Positions 1-11,119 of a stretch of DNA of 64,000 bases are shown here, piece after piece (position 1 is the stretch's first letter; each line of letters opens with the position of its first letter). A program made the translations under genes and the position numbers. The notes under the pieces are model-generated. The model was not told the DNA's origin. It searched no databases and saw only the letters and a program-made list of their open reading frames with translations. This DNA is from Polytrichum commune. Lineage: Eukaryota; Streptophyta; Polytrichopsida; Polytrichales; Polytrichaceae. The stretch covers positions 10,354,001 to 10,418,000 of the forward strand of contig OX485803.1 of assembly GCA_950295325.1 (NCBI GenBank). Direction: 5' to 3'.

Positions 1-822
1 CTCTGTGCAAAAGCCAAGCCCTTCATCTATGGCATATCCTTTAGCCATACTAGCTTCGGGTCTTGCGCGATTTCGAACATAGCCCTTCAATGTTTTCAAG
101 TACCTCTCCATAGGATACATCCAACGGACATGTACTGGCCCACAAATATCTAGTTCATCTACCAAGTGCACCAAAAGGTGCATCATGACATTAAAAAATG
201 CTGGTGGAAATATTTTTTCGATCATGCACAATGTGATGACCGTATCCTCTCGCAATTCACTCATTTCTAATGGGTTGATGGTTTTGGCGCATAAACGTTT
301 GAGTATCCGGCTCAATCTTATTATACAAATATGGACCTCCTTTCTCATGATCGTGCGTACACAAAGAGGCAAAACTTGCTGCATAAGACCGTGGTAATCA
401 TGGGATTTCAATTCTTTCAGACTCCCATCCACGTGAACTCTTTTTCGCAATTGGCCAACATAGTGAGTAGGAGTTTTCAGCTGCCGCACAACATCCACAA
501 ACACCTCCTTTTCTTTTTTTATGAGCACATACGGGACTTGCGGCAATGTCAAGCTTCCTTGTTTTTTTCCCGGTATGGGCCACAAATGCGGCCTTATGTT
601 GGCTTCTTTCGGGTCCATGCGAACCTTTAGTGTATCATTCTTCCTAAATAGGAATTTTTTATGAGACATTCCGTTATGTTTTTCTCGCAATGCATTACAT
701 CCAACGTGTTGCGTATAAGAAGGTCCTGTTGCATAAAAAAATTCTAGGTTAAGTGGATTGCATTCTGTTGCATATCATATAACTGAATTATAGTAAGTGC
801 AACAACAATTGTTCCACTATAT

Positions 823-1139
823 GACTATACCACTACTTAGTTAAATAATGAAGTATGAACATGACTATAACTAGTCATGTTCAATTACTTCAAATAGTCA
901 TGTTCATTCACTTGTGATAGACATGTATTACTTCCTATAGTCTATTTACCTCCCATAGTCTATTACTTCCCATAGGACATGACTATACCACTACTTAGTT
1001 AAGTAATGAAGTATGAACATGACTACAACTAGTCATGTTCAATTACTTCAAATAGTCATGTTCATTCACTTGTAATAGACATATAATACTTCCCATAGTC
1101 CCGGTATACATTTACTTCAACTGTAATACAATCAAATTA
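823..1139. repeat. 158-bp direct duplication inside the CACTA transposase remnant
   Basis: The stretch starting GACTATACCACTACTTAG at 823 recurs at 981, and the homology continues through AGTCATGTTCAATTACTTC and TAGACAT. The period is 158 bp with few differences. It lies where TNP2 coding homology is missing, so it belongs to an insertion or a decayed intron in the transposase gene. Confidence 0.8.
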
Positions 1140-2062
1140 CCATCTTCGTAAACTTCTAATGTTCAAATAAAATCCATAACATATGCTCATCAATTCGGAT
1201 AAAACGAGTTTTCGGTATGCACCTTCTAATATGGTAACGCATAAAGTGCGTTCTTCCTCTTCACTCCATGCTCGTGGATTGGATCCAATTTGTCTCCTCC
1301 TTATTGATCGGCGACTCTAGCAACCAATCTTCTCTTTGTTTAGCTAACCGTAAAATATCGCGTGACAACAATATCTACGGGGGACCTCGGCGTTCCTCTC
1401 CTCCATCAAAACTACTTTTTAATCATCTGTAAGGATGGTTCATTGTCAAATAACGACGATGACTGAGATAAACATTTTTTCCCAATGACTTGGACCTCCT
1501 CGTTGCCACATTTGGCCCACACGGAGGACAACCCCGATACCCCTTTGTGACTTGCCCGGCAAGCAATCCATATGCCGGGAAGTCATGAATGCTCCACATA
1601 AGAATCGCCCGAAGCTTAAAATTTGGGTTCGTATTGTATGTATCCTCTACACTTTCATAGGCCTTCTCCAAAATGGATCCGTCATTTGCAATCACCCCTT
1701 CCCACAATCTTTGTAGTTCCTCCACCAATGGTCCTAAGTACACATGTATGTTTTCCTCTTTCACACTTTCTTTGCCGGGAATTATTAAGGATAGCATCAT
1801 AAAAAATCGCTTGGTGACCAACCAAGGTGGCAAGTTGTAGTTTAGCAATACTATTGGTCATGTAGAGTGACTTAAAGATTGGTTAGAAAAAAGATTGACA
1901 CCATCCAACGCTAGTGCCAAACGTAGATTCCGGAGCTCCTTCGCAAACTCCGACCACGTTGCATCCACGTGTTTCCATGCCTTTAAATCCACAATCGATC
2001 TTATGGTGGAATCCTAACTTTTCCCCTCAATATGCCACGTCATAAGCTTGGCTAGTCGTTTG

Positions 2063-2112
2063 CAACGGTACATTCGGAGCAACGGTACATTCGGAGCAAC
2101 GGTACATTCGGT
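2063..2112. repeat. 17-bp x 3 tandem repeat in TNP2 coding sequence
   Basis: The unit CAACGGTACATTCGGAG starts at 2063, 2080 and 2097. It lies in the stretch encoding the segment before the MTWH motif. Since 17 is not a multiple of 3, the expansion itself shifts the frame of the transposase gene. Confidence 0.85.
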
Positions 2113-2351
2113 GTACTATCAGATTGTGAAATTGCCATCCTCGACTTGTATATGTTGAATATTGAAGAATGTATCTTGCAAACTATAGGTCATATTGCAG
2201 TGCTTTGGACATGCAGAGTTGTACATGACTATGCACAGTTATTATGCATAGATCCACATTACTCTACACAGTTGAAATTAATTTAGGTTATCGCTAATGT
2301 GGGTGGTCAATGTGGATTGTGGTTGGTGTGGATTGTTTTGCAGGATTTTCC

Positions 2352-3420
2352 AGTAGTGTATATAGGCCACAATGGTTGAATGCTCTGCGTGGCTGCTCCA
2401 ACGACTTGGACTGGAGCGTCGACAACATAAATGACCAGGATGGGACAACATTGGACAACATCTATACGCGAATGAAGGAAAACTGAGAATATCGAGGATA
2501 CAAAGAGGAACCGCGTGTGTTAAGGTACGAGGTATTTAAAAGCAACCTTGGCCAACAGTTGAAAAGCAAAAAAATTCAAATGAAAATGCGCATTTTGAAA
2601 GGATTGTATAAACCAGAATCTATCTGGCTTGATTATTGGTTGAACATGGTAATGCACACTCGCGATCCGAAGAAGATTGAGCAGGCAAATGTTATGAGGG
2701 AGACATGGAAATGTGTGAAAAAAATATCAACATTCGGCTGATCCGAAGGTGAGGTGCGGGCTAGGCTGGTAAGCACTTTGACAATAGCAAATTAGTTTTT
2801 AACATTTATCTATATAATATTGATCAAAGTGGCAAATGTTGTTATGATTTTTGCTAACTCACTTTCTTTGTGTAGGTGTCAAGTTTGAAAAGGACCTCCG
2901 CCAAGAAGAGATTGAATTGGAGCTTGAAAGGTCCAAAACACGTCAAGGTCAAAAGGTGGCCGTCCAGCGTCTTCCACGTTGTCAAAGGGGGGGGAGGGGT
3001 AAGCGATGTACAATGGGGTTTAGGATTATCTCCTCATGTAAGTCGCACGAGGAGTGTAGGTCTTGAGGAGGTAAGGGCAGAGGTTCGGTAGTTGGATGAA
3101 AAATTCAACAACATTCAGAGCTCGCTTCTTGCGGTGATGGCCAAGCTTGGGATCCCAGTGGAAAGAGAGGTAGGCACACCGTCACGTGGAGGATACCCTT
3201 GCAATGTTGATGCGGGAAAATCCAACTCTCGTATAAGTGTATCTCCGCTTGCACGGTCAGCTTCTAAGGAGCCCACAAACAAGGTAGTAGAGTCTGGTGG
3301 TGCAGGTGATTTGCCAATCGTGGCGAGCTTGGAAACCCCTTCCGGGTCCCAGAAAGCCTCTTCGGGGCATGAGGAGCTTGAACATGTATGTAATTTGGGC
3401 GGATTCTTGTGAAATTATTT
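2352..3420 (+). pseudogene. Transposon-associated protein gene, spliced, unrecognised
   Basis: I do not recognise a specific family. Coding-like sequence starts after a possible acceptor (TTTTGCAG, 2343) with a stretch resembling NALRGCSNDLDWSVDNINDQ, and continues through KKIEQANVMRETWKCVKKISTFG (2640-2741) and EGEVRARL. A GT donor follows at about 2766 and an acceptor near 2876, leading into a charged, probably helical segment (FEKDLRQEEIELELERSKTRQ). That runs on to LDEKFNNIQSSLLAVMAKLGI (3090-3150) and a Ser/Pro-rich tail. Another donor-like GTATGT follows GAACAT at 3387. Stops near 2486 and 2740 show decay. It is divergent from the TNP2 remnant. The MRETWK/STFG style recalls plant Transposase_24-type proteins of CACTA elements, but that is only a resemblance. 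Confidence 0.4.
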
Positions 3421-3839
3421 TCATGTAAATTTTACTCCACATAGTTAAGTAGAGATTACGTCATAAAGTGAGATATATATGTCATTACTGGATTTGTTTA
3501 CTATAAGCAGTCAACGCGCTTGCTAGGTGTAGTAATGGATTTCATTTGTTATTGTCCGACATTACTATTGGCAGTAATGACCCGAATGTAATTCACAGTG
3601 ATATGACTGGTGGCAATGACATAATATCATCAGGCTTAGTTATATGGCCTTATGTATGTGCTGAATCAAATCATAACTGGTGTAGCGATGTCTAATGTGC
3701 GCAATGGAAGTTGACATTCACAGGTAACTGAGATTTCTAGCGGTGCAATTCGACCAGTTCGGGTGTCAATAGTTTGGCATGATGAGGCATTAGAACACCT
3801 AGAAGCGGTCCCTTCTTTCCCATACATCCCCCAAGAAGC
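3421..3839. other. Non-coding gap with one possible exon
   Basis: Mostly AT-rich sequence without a gene. A possible acceptor TTCACAG at 3715-3721 precedes an open stretch reading ISSGAIRPVRVSIVWHDEA and PSFPYIPQEAWPPKGW up to about 3865. That could be a last exon of the upstream transposon-associated gene, overlapping the start of the LINE ORF1 in another frame. Confidence 0.3.
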
Positions 3840-5141
3840 ATGGCCTCCAAAAGGATGGATGGTAAAGAAGGTGGGCACTTCAATCTCACTCAAGTTCTTT
3901 TCGATGTAGAAGTGGATGAAGAAGGGTTTTCTCTTTACTACCAAGTAGCCATAACCTTTGAGCTTTGTGAACGAAATTTGTCAAGGGATGAAATACATGC
4001 AAAAACGGAAACAAGGTTAAAAACTATGAATATTGAATTAGGAGAAATTCTAGGGGAATCTATAGCTATCATTTGCTTCCACGGTTGTAAGAGGTGGAGT
4101 GGTACAATCAAATTCCACCTCAAAAACCCAATGAAATATGCCAATGATCTTCTTCATGGTAATAGATCATGTATCATCAAGTTGGATAATATAACATATT
4201 GTAGAAAAAAAACATTCAAATCATTTGACTCCATAGCCATCGTAAGTTTGCTCTCGGTCAAAATTTCTAGCCCCACACTCAGAAATAGGAAATGGTTCCA
4301 ATTGCATGAAGAAATTGTCAAAGATGGCTTCAAACATGGGTATGAATTTGAGGTCACCAATGTGCAAAAAAATAATAGTGTTGAATTTGCATGGATAAAA
4401 ACCCCATCTCCGGACCAAACAAAGAAATTAAAAACCTTCAAAATTTCATTTTTTAATAAAATTATGGAAGTACACTTTGCTAGTATGGAGAACCTCTCCA
4501 AGGATGATAAGGAAAAAAAGAATGCGGTAGTTTTGATTACAAAAAACTTAAGCAAAACCAAAACCACCGCCGTCCCATAGGAGGGGATAAAGAAACTTTT
4601 TGGAGAAGAAAATGTGGCGGGCATTTTCTTTCGATTAGAAAAGGGGAAGCATGTGGACTTGTGTAATGTACAATGTTTAAATGAAGCAATCTATAAGAAA
4701 TATGTAAAACAAAACCATCCAATTCTTGGGAAATACGTAGAATTTATACCTCACCCCAAAAGCTTGGATGGAATTGATGCCCCCTCTGCAATAGAACTTG
4801 CTAGACTAGGCTTTGCTGATGTCAACTCCGCACTAGCCAACACGATACAAGCTTTGGAGAATGTCCCATCAAAAGGTTTCACAAAGGCAGACTTAAGCAA
4901 GATGGTAGAAGAGGCGGTTAACAAAGGGGCAGTGGAAATTCGTAAAAAAATGAACATCCTCAAAGAAAATATTGTAGAAGAAGCAAAAATATATGTAGAC
5001 AAAGTTCAAGCAGAGTCAAACCGAAACTCAAGAATACAAATTGCACTCCTCCAAAAACAAATGCGCATCACCTTGGAAACCCTTCAAGCCGACCACCCCG
5101 ACACCTCCGAAATTGAAAATCAAATGGATATGTCAAACTAG
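3840..5141 (+). pseudogene. LINE ORF1-like protein, interrupted by one stop
   Basis: One frame runs from ATG 3840 to the stop at 5139-5141, with a single in-frame TAG at 4578-4580; ignoring it, the protein would have 433 residues. The N-terminal half has the segments ITFELCERNLSRDEIHAKTE, RWSGTIKFHLKNPMKYANDL and FEVTNVQKN. The middle (KKLFGEENVAGIFF to YVEFIPHPKSL) has the look of an RNA-binding, RRM-like ORF1 core. The last 120 residues are charged and probably helical (MVEEAVNKGAVEIRKKMN). LINE ORF1 proteins coat the element's RNA and act as nucleic-acid chaperones. The assignment rests on position upstream of an endonuclease and on general style, not on a hard motif. No other host or mobile family fits better. 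Confidence 0.55.
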
Positions 5142-5965
5142 TTTTGACATATGTAGCTATGGAAACACATATTATAAAAATATATTTATATACAAAAATA
5201 AATAAACAACAAAACAAATATTATAAAATATCATTAAATACTATATTCAATATATATAATTTTTAATAAACAACAAAATAAGTATTATAAACTATATACA
5301 AAATATATAAATACCACTTTAATAAAACTAAAATAAACAAAGTATCTATCGATACTCAAACAAAACAACAAATAAACAACATACAAATTAAAACCAAATC
5401 AATACTTCTATCCAAATACATCAAAAGCAATAAACATACAAGTAATAAACCCCTTTACAAACAAACCTACAAAGAAACCTATACTACAATAAAAAAGACA
5501 AAACATAATCAAAACACTATGTAATATACACAAATTGATAGTTAAATTTACAATCAGAACCAAAGACCAAATATTAAACCACTCTCCTAACATACAGGAA
5601 AGACAACATTACACATTAAACCATATACAAGAACAATTCACATACCTTAAACTACACCTTGCAAAACCCCCTATACCATGGCACACACAACACCAAACGG
5701 GCTTGGCCTATCGGCCTCGCTACAAAACCAAACAAATTTTTTTTCACACTACCACACCTTTCAACAAACTTTTAATACAATCAGACGGATTATACACAAA
5801 CAAACCAAATTCACACATTACCTCCCTAAACAATCTCAAAAAATAATACTTGCCCTACCTAATATATTCACTACAAGTAAATATACACTAATAAAATACT
5901 ATAAAATAAAAAAATGAAAACCAAAAGTAAAACAATACCTAGGATATCACTTTATTAATCAATTA

Positions 5966-6007
5966 GCATTATTGTGATGTGGAGACATTGAATCTCACCC
6001 CGGCCCA
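5966..6007 (+). other. 2A-like ribosome-skipping motif ahead of the LINE endonuclease
   Basis: The frame starting at 5978 reads C-G-D-I-E-S-H-P-G-P, preceded by L-A-L-L and a TGA codon where a Trp or Leu would be expected. The 2A consensus is D-[VI]-E-x-N-P-G-P, so the only core mismatch is His for Asn. Motifs of this type sit at the N-terminus of ORF2-like proteins of many LINEs. It lies in a different frame from the endonuclease, in line with decay. Confidence 0.6.
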
Positions 6008-6276
6008 ATGCCTAACTGCTCATAAAAGACGATATTCAACCTACTTTATACCTAGCACTATAAAACTACAACCATAATACCAACACCTAGCCACTAACTT
6101 CAAACCATTATTCCAAAATACACATCCCCTTCACGAACAAGTTGCATCCTCACTCCCACACTTACACAACAAAATACCAACCACCCACCCCCTAGACTAA
6201 TATATGCCCTAATTGTAACAATTAGCCCCTCCACCAAAGATTGCAATGCATACTTACAACAACAACCAACGCCTAA

Positions 6277-8460
6277 TTGGGCCGCACAAATATTAGTAAA
6301 ATGGCAAATTTACCTAATCCCCGCCAGAAAGACACGTTGAAACCCCGCACCCATATACACAACTCATGTCTACACATCAAGACAAAATATCTCCCCCAAA
6401 CACAATACACCATCAACTATATGCCTATATACACCAACACGTCATACCACCCAATCTTCAGGACCTACATGACACATTCTCATACCTACCCCAACAATTA
6501 CTTACAGATGCACTAAGATGCACAGAACCTATCACAGAATACACACACCCTACCCCCCCGACAGTACACAACCAAATACTGTCACCTAGACCAACAACAC
6601 CCACAAGCCAAAAAACATACATCATAACGTGGAATGCCACATCACTCAACACGGCAATGCCATGCCTCCACGAACCACTAACCCACTACCAATACCCCCC
6701 AACAGCCATAACTATACAAGAAACCAAACTTACTGCCACAAAATCCACCAAATACATACAAAACATCTTTCCACAATATAAATTTTTCTTCAACAATACG
6801 CACAACATCACACGTACTATACATCAAAGAATGACACATAGGAGTTACAGAGGCGGTTTATTCACTCCCATCCATAATAACCATGCGTACCCTAGTAACC
6901 TATTCAAAATACCCACTCCTGCAGACATATCATCTTTTCTTTAGATAATCCGTATAGCTAACCAACCCCTCCAACCATGGCTATTAATAAACATATATAT
7001 GCCATCCCACGACGAAGATCTACCCTTCATCCCCACCATACAAACCACCATAGTTGAACAAATTAATGCACACCCCAACCACGCATATGTATTATGTGGC
7101 GATTTTAACCGAGACATAGCGCTCATAGGAAGACAAAACGACCAACAAACTACACCACCCCAAGTAGAAGATTATCAATGGAGGGCATTTACAAACAACT
7201 TAGATCTAACATACGTTACAACAAATTCCACATTCTCAAGACAAGGACGAAACAACTACACGCACAATAGCCTAATAGATGGTTCCTTCATAAAAACCCT
7301 AAACAATAACCAATATAGATCAACCACAAACCAAAATATAAACCTCAACTCCGACCACATACCCGTACAATTACATATCCCACCTAATACATTAATAGCC
7401 AGAATACCATTACCCAAACCGGAACCACCCCCAAGAATAGTCAACCCCATACCAAAGTCAAATCTAGAAAACTTTCACGTGCAGTTCTTCGAGATCGATT
7501 CAATCCAAATAAACGAACTTACACAATTGCTTGAAACTAATACGACCTTAACAACAACACAATGACAAATGGTATGTGAATCATTCGAAACCCTCGTCAA
7601 TAACATCTCTAATATAGTACTAGAAACATGCAGTGCACCACCAATTCCGAACTTACCAAACAACATTGCTAAACAAGGAGGCTACCTTCCAAAGAAACTC
7701 CAAAAACAATGGAAAAAACACTTAGCCACATACCACCTTACCCGGAAAATAATATACATTACAAAAAATATCCCGAATTGGCGAGACCACCCCATCATTC
7801 AACAAATAAATAACCACACGCATAGCACCCTCCCAACACCCCCAATACACCCTCTACCACACAATACATGGATAGAAGATCTAGCCAACAAGGCAAAAAT
7901 AGCCAAAAAAGAAGCCCGAAAAATCACAACGGAATATTCATTAAAACAAATAAAAAAAATCATATCCAAATACCAACAACTATATGACAAAAGCCCCAAA
8001 AAAATCAACAAAAGGTCTTCAAAGAAAACGAATCACCCCCACTAGACTGCATTATAGATAGATATAACAACATCCTCACCAACCTAGAAGACATCGCCAA
8101 AGAAATTCACACCCAACAATCTATCATTTACAAACCTACAGTTTTCCACATGCCACTACCAACCTGATCACCCACAATACCGCACATGTGGGGTTAGGCA
8201 ATACCCATGGCATGACCTAGATGGATATACTATTGAAAAAAGAGGTGAACCAAATGTTCTCTTACACACATACCTAGACCAAGAAACATACGACATGTGT
8301 CTCCGAAATCTAGCAAACGGAAAAATCCTAGGGCTAGACAAATCCCTAATGCCATATTAAAGTCTATGCCTCCACGCTTCCATACACTCCTATTTCTCTT
8401 CTTTACCCATTGCTATAAACAAAAACGCATCCCGACATCTTGGAAAATTGCCTTCTCGGC
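6277..8460 (+). pseudogene. LINE ORF2 remnant: APE endonuclease and start of reverse transcriptase
   Basis: The endonuclease motifs appear in order: IITWNATSLN, ITIQETKL (the catalytic Glu), YRGGLFTPI, VLCGDFNRD and finally LNSDHIPVQL (the SDH signature). They span about 6600-7380. This enzyme nicks target DNA to prime reverse transcription. A linker follows (about 7570-8130), then an RT N-terminal stretch with LANGKILGLDKSLMPY. From 6366 to 8045 all pieces share one frame and are broken only by stops at 6942-6944, 7563-7565 and 8043-8045; around 8010 the reading shifts. The RT catalytic YADD region, RNase H and 3' end are missing. Confidence 0.82.
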
Positions 8461-8756
8461 CTAATGTTTGTCTACCCGGTCTCAATCATTGAGCTTTGGT
8501 TATTCCTATGCCTATAGCTTTCTGAGAGACTTTTCTTGATTTCACTTTTGAAAATAGCCTCTTCCTACCTTGGTTGACCTTCTCCTTATTGTCGAGAGGA
8601 AAGAGAGGCCGGTTACATGGAATAACCAACTTATCACGGCAATAGCCTTCTAATTCTATTAGGAATGAGATTCTAACTACCAAACACAGGACGAAAGCCA
8701 CCAAAATTTAAGAATTGCCCGCTTTGGCTGGGTTATGGCCCAAAAAGAGGGTTGCA
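8461..8756. other. Unassigned sequence between LINE break and tandem array
   Basis: About 300 bases that resemble neither the LINE nor the repeat unit that follows. It holds no convincing gene. The abrupt composition change at about 8460 marks the LINE truncation point. Confidence 0.5.
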
Positions 8757-9545
8757 CCCTCACTAAGTTCCGAAGCCATCCACATATCAAACAATATTGA
8801 GAGAGAGGGTTGAAAAAGGACCAGTGGCAACGGCGGTCCAATTTCAATTGTCTCTTCCAAAGAATCGTAAGATAATCAACAAAGATAGCATGAGGTTAAG
8901 TGGTGAGGGTTGGAGCCCTCACATAGTGTTGGAGCCATCCAAATACCGAATAATGTTGGGAGAGAAGGTTGAAAAGGGGTTGTCAACAACAGAAGTCCAA
9001 TTTCAACTATTTCTCTGAGGGGTCATGACATATTCAACCAAGATAGCTTGAGGCTAATTGTTGAAGGCTAGAGCCATTTGAGAGTTTTGAAACTATCCAC
9101 GTACCAAAAATTATTGATAAAGAGGGTTGAAAAGGGATTGGAGGCAATGGAAATCCAATGTCAACGCTCTCTCCCATGGGATCATGAGATTATTCAACCA
9201 AGATAACATGAGACTAAGTGTTGAAGCATGGAGCCCACTCAAAGTTTCGAACCATCCAAATACCACAAAAATATTGGGAAAAGGGTTGAAAAATAATTAT
9301 TGGCAATGGAAGTCCAATTTCAACTCTCTCTCCCATGGAATCATGAGATATTTAACCAAGATAACATGAGGGTAATTGCTGAGGGTTGGAGCCCTCTCAA
9401 AGTTTTGATGCCATTCACATTCTAAAAATTGTTGAGATAAAGGATTGAAAACGGACTACCAACAATGACAGTCCAATTTCAAGTCTCTCTTCCAAAGGGA
9501 TCATGTGATATTCAACCATGAAAGCCCGAGGCTAAGTATAAGCGC
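8757..9545. repeat. Degenerate tandem array, five units of 158-160 bp
   Basis: Units begin at 8757, 8916, 9074, 9234 and 9392, each with a form of CCCTCACAAAGTTTTGAAGCCATCC. Each then has GAGGGTTGAAAAGG, GTCCAATTTCAACTCTCTCTC and ATTCAACCAAGATAACATGAGG, and ends with GAGGGTTGGAG. Lengths are 159, 158, 160, 158 and about 153. Units differ at many positions, so the array is old. Open frames inside it are repeat artefacts. Confidence 0.85.
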
Positions 9546-11119
9546 ACAATTTCCAAGCCATCTACAAAAAAAATACTTCGATGCCTATTTCCAAAGAATT
9601 GCATGCATTTGTAAACTAGCATTTGTGTGGGGTAGATTGAAGTGCACGAATACGAATGGGTTTGTTAGTAGAGACGTATTTTTTTCTCTTGAAGAGAAAA
9701 AAGCCTAATCTAATCAACCTAATAAACACATTAGGAACAAGGCTTGAGAGTGTTGCTACTTCCCCCACATTTGGCCCGGTCTTAGAATTATAGATAATAT
9801 CACCATCATTTCTTACCTATACATTAAGAAGGTTATACATGCACCAAATGTTCCTTTGTATTTGGAGTATCATATATTAAATGATAGAAAATCCCCAATT
9901 CCATGTTACCATAAATGGTTTGGGCCAATTGTGATTGGCAATTGTTTGCCGAACTTAGTAGATTCCAAAACACATTACGTGAGTACTTCCCAATCTCTCT
10001 ATGTTCATTTGTTTTTCTTTCTTCAACTACCATGGACCCAGAGGTCCCCCGATCCATCATTTCTATATATATATATTATTTATTTATCAAATTGCATTGA
10101 CACACTCTAATCTTTGTTTTTTTTCTTATATCAAGTGCCCATTAGTGTGGCACGGTTAGGCACCACATTTTGAAACCCATAATATCTCCAAAAAAGCGCG
10201 TAGATTTGTGACCCACAAAGCTATCAAAGTGTAACTCCTATGTTGGTTATGGCCTAAGGCAAATCATTGCAACTGATTTTTTTTCTCTCGCCACAATGTA
10301 GGAGGTTGAGCATTAAACAACGTCTACAACTTTTTGGAGGTTGTCATACTTTTAATTTTGTAAATCTCTCCTTTTATTTTCCATGCTTTGTTGATATATT
10401 GATACAAGCTCACATATTTTGTTTTTGCTCTTTTGCAAGTCAACTTACTCATATCCTTCCAAGTTCTCATATGCTTCCCACACCTCAAGGATTTGTCCAA
10501 ACAAAAGTTAGCCAACTCTATAGAGGAGTCACCAACGACTACCAAAAGACCGGGAGCTCTCCCAATCCTTTAGTTCTTCCACAAAGAAGGTAGCAAACTT
10601 GTAGGGAGGGTAGAGATGGTGGCCGATTCGTGATTACTTAGCCATCGGGAGCCATCCAGGTCTTTTGTTGATAAAGTAGCAATATATATTCTATATATGT
10701 TTCTAAATTGTAGTTTTTTTTTTTTCTGTTAATTGTACATTACTTGATGCAATGCACATTTTTTGTTTAAGATTTTATGAATAAAGTTGTATTTTCCAAA
10801 TCATATTTTTATTCTCCACATGTGCTTCATTTTATATGTTTTGGTAAGTGTATTTTATTTCCAATGCTATAGATAGGGAGACCTCTCGATGCTCTTGAAG
10901 ATTAAACTTGGTATAATAATCTATTGTGAAATTTGTGGTAAACTTTACTACTTCTCATTTCTTATAAACATTTGTTCATTTACTTGCAACCAAGAATATT
11001 TGGGCATTGGGAGTGGCCTCGGTCCCATTCTTGTTGACTAATATGTTTTAGGGCTTTTATTTTTCTAATTTACTTAACATTAATCATCACTAATTAATTT
11101 AAATTCAAATTTAGCTCCA
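9546..11119. other. Unassigned AT-rich sequence
   Basis: I see no gene or recognised element. It includes a short AT dinucleotide run near 10064-10085 and T-rich tracts near 10720. Some of it may be the 5' part of the pogo-like element that follows, but I could not find transposase motifs. Confidence 0.4.

Larger units (their letters stand above)
1..2130 (-). pseudogene. CACTA (En/Spm) TNP2-type transposase, decayed, runs off left edge
   Basis: Read on the - strand from about 2130 down to 1, the translation follows the plant TNP2 transposase order. First comes a stretch around MTWH and DGVNLFSN (2050-1860). Then comes the Transposase_21 core with YNLPPWLVTKRFFMMLSLI, ILMWSIHDFPAYG and a zinc-ribbon-like CPPCGP (1848-1423). 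The segment RNTLDVMHCEKN lies near 740-690, and the C-terminal DUF4218-like block with FNVMMHLLVHLVDEL and VRWMYPMERYLKTLKGYVRN (about 230-60) reaches the window edge. TNP2 proteins cut and paste CACTA elements. This copy is dead: there are in-frame stops (for example just below 1423 and near 2020), at least one frameshift near 660, and about 450 extra bases between 740 and 1240. The family call is secure; the element's ends were not located. Confidence 0.88.
3840..8460 (+). mobile_element. LINE (non-LTR retrotransposon), 5' two-thirds, A+C-rich, truncated in the RT
   Basis: An ORF1-like protein (3840-5141) is followed in the same orientation by a long A+C-rich tract that encodes a 2A-like motif (5966-6007), an apurinic endonuclease (about 6600-7380) and the beginning of a reverse transcriptase (about 8300-8460, around LANGKILGLDKSLMPY then a FLFFTHCYK-like stretch). 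The rest of the RT and the whole 3' half are absent: after about 8460 the sequence is unrelated. By eye, G makes up only about a tenth of the sense strand from 5500 on. The copy is inactive, with several in-frame stops and at least two frame changes. I cannot place the clade. An APE plus RNase H layout with a 2A-like motif is unlike typical seed-plant L1 elements. Confidence 0.8.

Noticed and set aside
8797-9369. Open frames at 8797-9018 and 9127-9369 as small genes
   Set aside because: They are translations of the 158-bp tandem units and their residues repeat with the unit.
10267-10593. 108-codon open frame as a gene
   Set aside because: Hydrophobic, T-rich-derived composition with no motif, and a competing frame on the other strand. 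It lies in unassigned AT-rich DNA.
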